From contig NZ_RYFW01000004.1 of assembly GCF_004138335.1 (NCBI RefSeq), positions 248,001 to 312,000 of the forward strand: a DNA stretch of 64,000 bases, read 5' to 3'. Within the stretch, counting starts at the first letter, position 1; each line of letters opens with the position of its first letter. The notes beneath the pieces are model-generated. The model was not told the DNA's origin, did not search any database, and saw nothing but the letters and a program-made list of their open reading frames with translations. Made by a program: the position numbers and the translations under genes. Positions 48,701-55,918 of the stretch are shown here, piece by piece. Origin of the DNA: Peristeroidobacter agariperforans (lineage in GTDB: Bacteria; Pseudomonadota; Gammaproteobacteria; Steroidobacterales; Steroidobacteraceae).

Positions 48701-51700
48701 CCAGACGGATCCGAACGGCCATCTATCCGTGACGCGGTTTGATTTGCGCGGCCAGGAGATCGTGGTCAGTCGCTTCGGTCGACGCACGGACGGCACCTAT
48801 GAGCTCGTATCTCGTATAGAGACCATTCGCGATGAGCACGGTGACGCGGTCGAGAAGCGCGAGGCATTGCTGTCGACGCCCATTCCGACGGCCGACCCCA
48901 TCGACGCTCCGGATGCGGAGCTCTTACTTGCGCTGGGCGGTGGAGCCGTGCCGCAGGCGATCACAACATTCGAGCTGGATGCCGATGGACGTGTCACCCG
49001 GACCGCGGGACCAGGAAGTGGTGTCATCGAACGTCGCTACGATCCTCAAGGCCGGTTGTGGGACGAGCGCTCACCCGATGGGCGCCGTACGGTTCGGATC
49101 TATGACGCGACCGGCAATGTCACTCGCATCTACGCATTTGAACCTGCTCATGCAGCGAGTGAAGGCGCATCGGCCACGGCCGTATTCATGGAAGAGTATG
49201 AGTACGATGCATTGAATCGGCTGCTGCTCACTCGGGACGCCTATGGCAACGAGCGACGTCATGAGTACGACTCCGCCGGCAATATCACGCTCGTGGAAAC
49301 GCCAGATGGCATCGTTACGAGGTTCAAGCACAGCGCGTTCGGCGAAGAAACGGAGCGCGTTGAAAGTACGACTGCGACAACGCGCAAGCGCTACGATCGC
49401 TCAGGTAATCTCGTCACTGTGATCGACGCGCGGGGGAGTCGGTTTCGATATGTGCGCGATCGGCTGGATCGGCTCGTGGAGGAATTCAACGCTACGGCGG
49501 CGCTTCCGCACACGCTGCACGCGTATGATCGCGACGATCGCCTGATCAAGACTGTCGACCGCAACGGCACGATCCATACTCACACCTATGACGACGCCGG
49601 GCACCGGCTTCGCACCGAGTTCGACTGGTCGGCATCCTCTGTTACGCGAGCCGCGCTGGCCCCGTCCTATCTGACGTTCGAGTATGACGCGTTGGGGCGC
49701 ATGATCTCTCATGACAATGATTGGGTCACCGTGCGCCTGGGAAGAGACTCGCGTGGCTTGGTACGTGAGGAAAGCGCCGCGCTGAGGCCAGCGACGGGCT
49801 TGCCACCGAATGCCTGGCAAATCGAGCAAACGTTCGATGTTGCGGGAAATCGAACTTCGCTCACTTATGCCTCCGGCCGAAGCGTCGGCTACACCCATGA
49901 CGCCGCCTCGCGCGTGACCGAGATCCGCGATCTCACGACACCGTCGTTGCTGGCGACGTTCGAGTACGCAGGAAGGCGCTTGCGGCGGGCGAACTTTCCA
50001 GACGCGGACTCCACAGTTACGCTCAGTTACGACGGGCGCGCGCAGGTCGTGGATCGCAGCGTTCGCAATGACATCGACGGCTCCATCTCCTGGCGCAGCC
50101 AGACTCTGTTCGATCGAGCGGGACGAGTCGTGCTCGAGAACGCCATCGTGGAGGGTGGCGCCCGCTCGCGTTGTTTCGGATACGACGCACATGAGCGATT
50201 GACAAGTTATGCCGATCAACCGGTGAACTGGTTCGATCCAAACATCCTGGCGCCGCCTGCACGCCCGGTCGCTCCCGCTGCGTCTTCGGCACAGTCGAGC
50301 AGCGATGCGTTGCTAATTGGCGGACCGGCACTGGCGCCGGTGTATGAGTTCGATCTGGAAGGCAATCGCACGCAGACCGCGGAGCCGGGCGGACCCGCGT
50401 TCACGTCGAGTGTCGATGCGGACAATAGATACGCGACTGTCGGCAGCACGTCGTGGACGCACGACGACGAAGGCAATCTGCGGAGTGACGGGAACATCAC
50501 CTTCACGTACGACGCTCAAGGAGCGCTGGTCGAGGAATTCACATCGCCTGGTGTCCGCAGCGTTGGACTGATTCGGGATGCGATGGGTCGCATCACAGCC
50601 GTGATGCTCGCGAACAGTGAAACCATTGTGTACGCCAGCAGCGATCGCGTGCCAATCGCGGAGATTCGCGCAGACGGACAGACGGAATTCACGCCCGGAA
50701 GACTAGCCGACGAACCTGTGCACGTTCGCAGTCCGGACCAGGACATTTGGATCGTGAACGACCGGCTACGCACACCACGCCTGCTGATTCGACGAGGCGC
50801 CGTGACTGCGGTTCAACCACTGAGCTTCCGACCTTTCGGTGCGCTGGAATCCATCGTCGTGCCGACGTTGTTCGACTATGCCGGGCTCCTGCGCATTCCA
50901 GGTTCTTCTCTACTGCACGCATTCGCGCGTGCGTATCGAGTCGATGTTGGACGATTCATCCAGCAAGACCCAGCCGGCACGATCGACGGGATGAATCGGT
51001 ACGTTTATGCGCGCAACAACCCGCTGCAGCTCTTCGATCCGCTGGGATGGCAGTCCTTCAGTCCGTCGGATGAGCGCTTGTTCACCTACATGGAGCGTAT
51101 TGCCGCGGAGCTCGGCCTCGATCCCGCGCATGCGAACCTATCGACGAGCGCCGCCGGGTCGAACAAGCATCTCGAATTCCAGTCGTCCATGTTCGCGCCG
51201 GGCAGCGCGCTCTCGGGGGAGGACGCGCAGCGGCTGGCCCCGGAGGTATGGGTGAACGAGGAGGGCGTCATTACGAAAGTGAACGCCTATCCCAACGGCG
51301 CACCGAAGGGAACTCGGACCATCGATGTGGCTATCGTGAAGCAAAACATTCCAGGCGGCCGCGATTCCATCGTCGGCATGAAAGCCTCGGACGCGCTCGA
51401 CTATGCGGTCGATTACAAGACCGGCAATGCGGAGCTGAAGGGCAGGCGTGCGCTGGAAAAACTGATCGGCGACAAGCCCGTTGTCAAACTCAACGAACGA
51501 GGCGGATTGCGCATGGCCTTGCACAGCCGCATAGCGCGACTGGCGGAATGGCAGTTGGCGAAGAAGATGCTGAAAAAGAAGGCCGTCAAGAAAGGGCTGA
51601 AACTAATTCCCAAAGCACTGCCTATCGTCGGCGCGTTGTTCACCTATTCGACCGCGGAAGGCAGTCAGGGCGAGAAGGTGGCGAGGGCGGTCGCCGGCGA

Positions 51701-51854
51701 AATTGGGATTGGGCCAATCGATCTGGAAACGGTGTATGACGCCGGCAAGTTGTGGTACGAGTACGACGAGCAGCTGCGAGAAGAAGACCCCGAAGCCTAC
51801 AATGAGCGGGCGGAGCACCAGTCCAGCGTCGACTACACCATGTTTCCGAATTGA
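45762..51854 (+). CDS. RHS/YD-repeat protein with candidate nuclease tip
   Basis: A 2030-residue polymorphic-toxin-type protein. Residues 1-110 are helical with a hydrophobic start (WLILIKIVKALMTIRKYAGL). Residues about 125-190 are the DUF6531-type RHS entry (DPIVLHRGEFEHVTTDLSLN). Dozens of YD repeats (e.g. YEYDALNRLLLTRDAYGNER) run to about 1700. A non-YD beta insert lies near 680-790. The core ends GRFIQQDPAGTIDGMNRYVY, ARNNPLQLFDPLGW. The 268-residue tip has HLEFQ, RTIDVAIVK and VDYKTGNAEL, fitting a PD-(D/E)XK site, and a hydrophobic helix (LIPKALPIVGALFTY). No PAAR or VgrG domain and no neighbouring VgrG gene are seen, so the export route is unclear. Starts at GTG. Confidence 0.92.
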   Translation: MAFWLILIKIVKALMTIRKYAGLLSALSSGKLVESIFSDLLIGYARDHLVKAGIPLDRLDFEEQAKQWIENELDGAAGDLSEHAIVIAPGVIRAALKEEMQRLLTGKSMGNGLEATRNQGRSGDPIVLHRGEFEHVTTDLSLNGAGIDLAFRRTYRSGADYLGPIGRGWDHSFNLRLIEKNEHLVARFTGRLGQDVFYRHPRFGQAQYGYFAPPNGTHDILVPTPTGSFRIEQPGGGSIAYERCGPMEHRAILIKSPGSHVLSLQYDADDRLTRLVANSPGRYIDLSYDSLGRIAEIRDHTGRSCEYEYDEGGLLISARQAVVTEGKSRVDMELYEYTLVGQSRRLARICDEEGVVMVENVYDCRSTSETLGYVIEQTLKAGRSVYSYEPLSAPSPTLSSVDAPTLRVFEWGPDGHVIERIFNEAGNELLRREDYTDGGSRRTALFRKRYNSDGAVIVTMDPEGELVQYLYGREQVDTQGLWSDVPNPLLDATASQRMAFGNKLSSVHRAKQIEPLQLALEQEEWLALLPPPKQRMDPQDVVSKYQYAETTQQLIARSDPQHTVSPDPLHVESAPMGTPLYDPSHVLALNFRRHLTTFHFDSDGVLLRTNYPDRAAPASAPITEQVLARDAKGRSLQIADRRGYVSFHEHYPESGSAPASEISGFLKRRLLPHLDWRLDDSTPDILEIRSTGAWARSNAGFAGLNPTARLELHLEGVRIELWQTPSGSVSSAHSAVNVAVDGVAHGVWNQAVNARYVVQQLPRGTHVVTISTAQPGSFTVGRVQTHVAVDYEVDALGRVVRESDARGCPTTRVFDSLDREVVVERGPAVLATTRRLSYGAWGELLREDVTWRDSSGQPIEGGNISTIYEYDFRGLLACETKGSTLGQRRRTQRRYDQRGQVSSTRNGRGVVTGYRHDDLGRRVQTTRAACSPEQSTRTYRYDKTGRKLLERSATGAWTIMGYRANGTIVSGYNSRGLIRVQTDPNGHLSVTRFDLRGQEIVVSRFGRRTDGTYELVSRIETIRDEHGDAVEKREALLSTPIPTADPIDAPDAELLLALGGGAVPQAITTFELDADGRVTRTAGPGSGVIERRYDPQGRLWDERSPDGRRTVRIYDATGNVTRIYAFEPAHAASEGASATAVFMEEYEYDALNRLLLTRDAYGNERRHEYDSAGNITLVETPDGIVTRFKHSAFGEETERVESTTATTRKRYDRSGNLVTVIDARGSRFRYVRDRLDRLVEEFNATAALPHTLHAYDRDDRLIKTVDRNGTIHTHTYDDAGHRLRTEFDWSASSVTRAALAPSYLTFEYDALGRMISHDNDWVTVRLGRDSRGLVREESAALRPATGLPPNAWQIEQTFDVAGNRTSLTYASGRSVGYTHDAASRVTEIRDLTTPSLLATFEYAGRRLRRANFPDADSTVTLSYDGRAQVVDRSVRNDIDGSISWRSQTLFDRAGRVVLENAIVEGGARSRCFGYDAHERLTSYADQPVNWFDPNILAPPARPVAPAASSAQSSSDALLIGGPALAPVYEFDLEGNRTQTAEPGGPAFTSSVDADNRYATVGSTSWTHDDEGNLRSDGNITFTYDAQGALVEEFTSPGVRSVGLIRDAMGRITAVMLANSETIVYASSDRVPIAEIRADGQTEFTPGRLADEPVHVRSPDQDIWIVNDRLRTPRLLIRRGAVTAVQPLSFRPFGALESIVVPTLFDYAGLLRIPGSSLLHAFARAYRVDVGRFIQQDPAGTIDGMNRYVYARNNPLQLFDPLGWQSFSPSDERLFTYMERIAAELGLDPAHANLSTSAAGSNKHLEFQSSMFAPGSALSGEDAQRLAPEVWVNEEGVITKVNAYPNGAPKGTRTIDVAIVKQNIPGGRDSIVGMKASDALDYAVDYKTGNAELKGRRALEKLIGDKPVVKLNERGGLRMALHSRIARLAEWQLAKKMLKKKAVKKGLKLIPKALPIVGALFTYSTAEGSQGEKVARAVAGEIGIGPIDLETVYDAGKLWYEYDEQLREEDPEAYNERAEHQSSVDYTMFPN

Positions 51855-52181
51855 GTCGTCGCCGACCAGATTACGGATCCACCGCCCGCGTGATCTAACC
51901 GGCGCCGCCGTGCATCCAAGCGCCGTCCCGTGACGTATCACTCCCGAGACGTGTTCAACGAACCGTAACACTGCGAGCCTACGATGCTCTGCTCGCACCG
52001 GCGGCCGATGAACAAAGAACGGATATGGCCTATCCGGCGCCTCAAAGTCGCTGTTTTTTTCGATAGCGGGCCCGCCGGGCGCATTCGTACGCTCTAACGT
52101 ATGACGTTTGTCTCAAGGATACGAGGCGTCGGAACTTTACCGGCGGGCGGATTCGGTCTCTTTCGATGTCGGAGTGAGCAC
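51855..52181. other. Non-coding gap between RHS and TonB receptor genes
   Basis: A gap of 327 bp without a supported gene. In particular, no small immunity-type gene follows the RHS tip. It contains a run of seven T (about 52049-52055) and GCGGGCCCGCC palindromic bases (about 52067-52077), and should include the promoter of the TonB receptor gene. Confidence 0.5.
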
Positions 52182-54248
52182 ATGGTAGCGCCGAGTGTTC
52201 GACGTTTCGGGCGACTGGGATTCGGCCTGATGGCGCTGCCCGTGATGAGTTTCGCGGGCGGCATTCCCACGACGGTCATCGACGAAGTCGTCGTCACCGG
52301 TCGCTTGGAACACCTGCAGGCAACGCCGGTGTCCGCAAGCCAGGGCGTCGTGACCGACGAACAACTGGCTCTTCGCCCCGTGCTGCGCACCGGCGAGTTG
52401 ATGGAGGTGGTGCCGGGCCTCATCGTCACTCAGCACAGCGGTGACGGCAAAGCCAACCAGTACTTTCTGCGCGGTTTCAACCTCGATCACGGTACCGATC
52501 TCGCGACGAGTGTCGACGGCGTGCCGGTGAACATGCCGACGCACGGTCATGGGCAGGGCTACACCGATATCAACTTCGTCATTCCGGAGCTCGTGCAATC
52601 CATTGAATATCGCAAAGGAACCTACTACGCCGAGACTGGGAATTTCTCCGCGGCCGGCGCGGTGAATATGCGCTATCGGCGCAAGGTTGACGCGCCTCTG
52701 TTCGTCGTGGAAGGCGGCGAGGACAACTACATGCGCGGCGTCGCGGCCGCATCCCCGAAAGTTGCGGGTGGCACACTGCTGGTTGGCCTGGAGTACGCAC
52801 ACATCGATGGCCCATGGGTGCTCGATGAAAACTACGACAAGTGCAATGGTCTGCTCCGATACAGCCACGATACGGGCGGCGACGGACAGCTCAGCATTAC
52901 CGCTCAAGCATATGAAGGGGATTGGAGATCGACGGATCAAGTCCCACTGCGCGCGGTACGCTCGGGTGAGATCGACCGCTTCGGCTTTATCGATCCGACG
53001 AGCGGTGGATCCACGCACCGCTATGGTCTCACGGCGGAATGGAGTGGATCACTCGGCGAAGGCGTCGCGAGCGGGTTGATCTATGCCATCGACTACGACC
53101 TCGATCTGATCTCGAACTTCTCCTATTTCACCGACGCCGGTAATGGCGACCAGTTCGAACAAGTCGACGAGCGTCGCATCTATGGCGGCAGTTGGGAGTG
53201 GCGACGCCCATTCGATTGGCAGGGTCGTGAGCAGGAGTTCGCCGCTGGGGTGCAAGTTCGTCACGACGACATCGGCAAGGTCGGGCTCTATCGCACCATC
53301 GCGCGCGAACGATTTGACACTGTGCGCGAAGACGCCGTAAAGCAAAGCGGCTACGCCGTCTACTCGAGCCTCGACACTCGTTGGACTGACTACCTGCGCA
53401 CGACAGTGGGCCTGCGCGCGGATCACTTCGATTTCAATGTCGATGCCGATCTTGCTGCGAATTCCGGCAGCGCCAGCGATTCCCTGGTGAGCCCGAAGTT
53501 CGCAGTGGTGCTGGGGCCGTGGAGTAAGACGGAGTTCTTCTTCGACGTCGGCCAAGGTTTCCACAGCAATGACGCGCGAGGCACAACGATTCGTGTCGAT
53601 CCTGCTGACGGCGTCACGCCCGCGGAGCGCGTCAATCCTTTGGTGAAAGCCATCGGTACGGATGTGGGGTTGAGAACTGCGATCGTGCCGAACACACAGT
53701 TCAGCGTCGCGCTGTGGAGTCTCAAACTGGATTCCGAGTTGCTGTTCCTCGGCGATGCGGGCACGACCGAGGCAAGCCGACAGAGCGAGCGCCGTGGCGT
53801 GGAAGTCGCGGCGCTCTGGAATCCGATTCAGTGGTTGATCGTCGATGCCGATCTCGCCTGGTCGCGCGCACGGTTCACTGATGAGGATGACGCTGGCGAT
53901 CGGATCCCCGGCGCCGTCGAGAGCGTCGCCTCATTGGGTGTTGCGATCGATCATCCGAGCGGCTGGTTTGGGGGCGCGCGCTTCCGCCATTTCGGTAAGG
54001 CACCCCTGATCGAGGACAGCAGCGTTCGTTCCGAACCGACTACGCTGGTGAACGTCGAAGCGGGCTATCGATTCGCGAAGCGCTACAAGATCAGTGCTGC
54101 GGTTTACAACGTGTTCGACAGTAAGGATAGCGACATCACATACTTCTACGAGTCGCAGCTGGCGAATGAAAGCGAGCCGGTGGAGGACATTCACTTCCAT
54201 CCGGTCGAGCCTCGCACGGTTCGATTGACGCTCAGCGCGACCTTCTAG
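52182..54248 (+). CDS. TonB-dependent outer-membrane receptor
   Basis: A 688-residue receptor for energy-dependent uptake of a ligand such as a siderophore. The signal peptide ends near MALPVMSFAGG. The plug domain has DEVVVTGRLEHLQATPVSAS, GLIVTQHSGDGKANQYFLRG and GYTDINFVIPELVQSIEYRK. The beta-barrel ends in VEPRTVRLTLSATF with the terminal Phe usual for outer-membrane barrels. The ATG at 52182 has GGAG 7 nt upstream and gives a clean signal peptide; an in-frame ATG at 52101 would add 27 residues. It stands as a single gene. The HGHGQGY plug loop is a feature of this receptor subgroup. Ligand unknown. Confidence 0.92.
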   Translation: MVAPSVRRFGRLGFGLMALPVMSFAGGIPTTVIDEVVVTGRLEHLQATPVSASQGVVTDEQLALRPVLRTGELMEVVPGLIVTQHSGDGKANQYFLRGFNLDHGTDLATSVDGVPVNMPTHGHGQGYTDINFVIPELVQSIEYRKGTYYAETGNFSAAGAVNMRYRRKVDAPLFVVEGGEDNYMRGVAAASPKVAGGTLLVGLEYAHIDGPWVLDENYDKCNGLLRYSHDTGGDGQLSITAQAYEGDWRSTDQVPLRAVRSGEIDRFGFIDPTSGGSTHRYGLTAEWSGSLGEGVASGLIYAIDYDLDLISNFSYFTDAGNGDQFEQVDERRIYGGSWEWRRPFDWQGREQEFAAGVQVRHDDIGKVGLYRTIARERFDTVREDAVKQSGYAVYSSLDTRWTDYLRTTVGLRADHFDFNVDADLAANSGSASDSLVSPKFAVVLGPWSKTEFFFDVGQGFHSNDARGTTIRVDPADGVTPAERVNPLVKAIGTDVGLRTAIVPNTQFSVALWSLKLDSELLFLGDAGTTEASRQSERRGVEVAALWNPIQWLIVDADLAWSRARFTDEDDAGDRIPGAVESVASLGVAIDHPSGWFGGARFRHFGKAPLIEDSSVRSEPTTLVNVEAGYRFAKRYKISAAVYNVFDSKDSDITYFYESQLANESEPVEDIHFHPVEPRTVRLTLSATF

Positions 54249-54361
54249 GTATCGTGGGCATCGCGATTCGCTGCGCTGATGTGCGCAGACGGTCGACGAG
54301 CACGGGAGTCTCTTGGGCGCCAAGCCAATTGCAGACTCGGCGCCACCGGGTGGACCGCGCC

Positions 54362-54610
54362 TTAGACTTTTGGACCTTTTCGCCCAAAGCTAATGGCTGC
54401 AACGAGTCCCGTAAGGAGCAGCACTATCGTCCCTGGCTCGGGAACGGATACGGGTGGTTTGTCTTTGTCCTTCTTGTACCAGCCCTTGTGCTGCCCGTTC
54501 TTGCCCTGCCCCTCTTTATCGCCGGCATGACTCGCGGTTGAAGCCAAGCTCAATGCCGCAAGTGCGACCGCAGTTGTGTAAGTAAGCCAACGGCTCCGCA
54601 TGCTGCTCAT
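54362..54610 (-). CDS. Small PEP-CTERM exported protein
   Basis: An 82-residue protein. Signal peptide WLTYTTAVALAALSLASTAS-HA, a very hydrophilic middle (GDKEGQGKNGQHKGWYKKDK), then the PEP-CTERM sorting tail VPEPGTIVLLLTGLVAAISF followed by a basic end (GRKGPKV). PEP-CTERM proteins are cleaved and sorted by exosortase (EpsH/XrtA), which is not in this window. GGAG precedes the ATG at 54610. Only about 30 residues would remain after processing, so the mature product is a tiny Lys/Gly-rich peptide. Function unknown. Confidence 0.85.
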   Translation of the reverse strand: MSSMRSRWLTYTTAVALAALSLASTASHAGDKEGQGKNGQHKGWYKKDKDKPPVSVPEPGTIVLLLTGLVAAISFGRKGPKV

Positions 54611-54822
54611 GATGGATCTCCCCTTACGGTTGTACCGCGGTGACTGTGCAGCTGATGGACGGGCCATCATCGCTCATGGATGATTTCATTTGTATCCGAA
54701 ACTCTCTGATGTCGACGCTCCTTACATTTTCTAGCTGGTTGGTTGCACCACGACAATGGACAGGACCGCGTTGACACAGAGGTCTGGAGAAATCACATAC
54801 GCGCTGCAGATATCGAGAGTGC

Positions 54823-55647
54823 TCATTCCATCTTTCGGCGCTTGCGCCTTGCAGGGCCTTCGTCACTACTACCAACCAGCGAAGCGCGAGTATCTGCCAA
54901 CGCAAGCTGGATCAGTTCTCTTGCCGCCCGGGCCGCGCGATCCCCATCCTTGTCGACGATTGCTGCGTAGAGCTTCCTGTGATCGGGAATCGCGTCGCGC
55001 GGCGGCTCGTGCGATCGATATTTGAAATACGTGGTCCAGTGGATCGCGGCGCAGATCGACGCTGAGAGCGTCATCAATGCCTGGTTGCCTGTTGCTTCGA
55101 GTATCGCCTCGTGAAAGCGCTCATCTGCCGCCCGACCTTCGGCGGATGCCAGTCCACGACCCGCCATCTCGTCGAGGGCTTCGGCCATTGACGTAAGTTG
55201 CTGCGCTGTGCGGCGGCCCGCTGCGAGTTCGGCAGCGTGCGGCTCGAGAATACCTCGCAGCTCGAACAGTTCCTGGATGAAGCTCAAGCTGGGACCGCTG
55301 TCGAAGGCCCAGCGCAAGACATCGGGATCGAGGATCTGCCAGCGGCGTCGATCGGTCACGTGCGTGCCAAGGTGCGGGCGACTCTCCACCAGCCCTTTGG
55401 CTACCAGCATGCGCACGGCCTCTCGGTACGCAGTTCGAGAGATACCGAAGTCGACGGAGGCATTCATTTCCTTCGGCAACAAAGAACCGACGGCTCGTCG
55501 GCCGCACAGAATGGACGAGCCGAGCTCGCCCGCGATTCTTCGGTGCACGGATGAAGCCGGTATGGCGGCGTGCATCGACCCGGTGAGGTCGGATAGGGGA
55601 GCTGCCCACTCGGGCTCTACTCGTTGAATGTTTCTGGGCCTGCGCAT
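54823..55647 (-). CDS. FadR/GntR-family transcriptional regulator (FCD domain)
   Basis: A 274-residue regulator. The N-terminal GntR winged helix is RRIAGELGSSILCGRRAVGS, FGISRTAYREAVRMLVAKGL, VESRPHLGTHVTDRRRW. The C-terminal FCD domain has FIQELFELRGILEPHAAELA, ADERFHEAILEATGNQALMT and AIPDHRKLYAAIVDKDGDRA, including the His residues that usually bind a metal. FCD regulators sense organic acids such as sugar acids. It lies upstream of the TonB/PQQ catabolic cluster on the same strand side and is its likely local regulator (inference). Confidence 0.9.
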   Translation of the reverse strand: MRRPRNIQRVEPEWAAPLSDLTGSMHAAIPASSVHRRIAGELGSSILCGRRAVGSLLPKEMNASVDFGISRTAYREAVRMLVAKGLVESRPHLGTHVTDRRRWQILDPDVLRWAFDSGPSLSFIQELFELRGILEPHAAELAAGRRTAQQLTSMAEALDEMAGRGLASAEGRAADERFHEAILEATGNQALMTLSASICAAIHWTTYFKYRSHEPPRDAIPDHRKLYAAIVDKDGDRAARAARELIQLALADTRASLVGSSDEGPARRKRRKME

Positions 55648-55870
55648 GTGAGTGTCGAGCTCATAGGGAGACAGCGCTGGCGATCAGATTGAACCGTGGC
55701 CATCGCGCGCATCCGGGGACCCGGATGCGCCAATAAACTATAGCTCAACTATAAAAACGATTGCACATATCAAAGCGTACGAATTTCGTCATCTTCATCG
55801 GTGACGAATGTTTCTGATCGATGTCTGTCATTCGTGAAATAAATTGCGCGAATCTGCGCGGCGGGGGTGG

Positions 55871-55895
55871 GGCCGCCCGGCAACGCCGGGCGGCC
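55871..55895 (-). terminator. Strong hairpin after the large TonB receptor gene
   Basis: An 11-bp perfect stem, GGCCGCCCGGC (55871-55881) with GCCGGGCGGCC (55885-55895) and a 3-nt loop, 23 bp after the stop of the minus-strand receptor. There is no T-tract on that strand, so it may act with Rho or by stabilising the mRNA end. It probably closes the catabolic operon. Confidence 0.55.
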
Positions 55896-55918
55896 ATTCC
55901 CTGCAGATGATCGTTACA

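Noticed and set aside
43776-51854. Tc-toxin B/C pair
   Set aside because: The 658-residue protein shows no SpvB or FG-GAP-type repeats, and no TcA gene is nearby.
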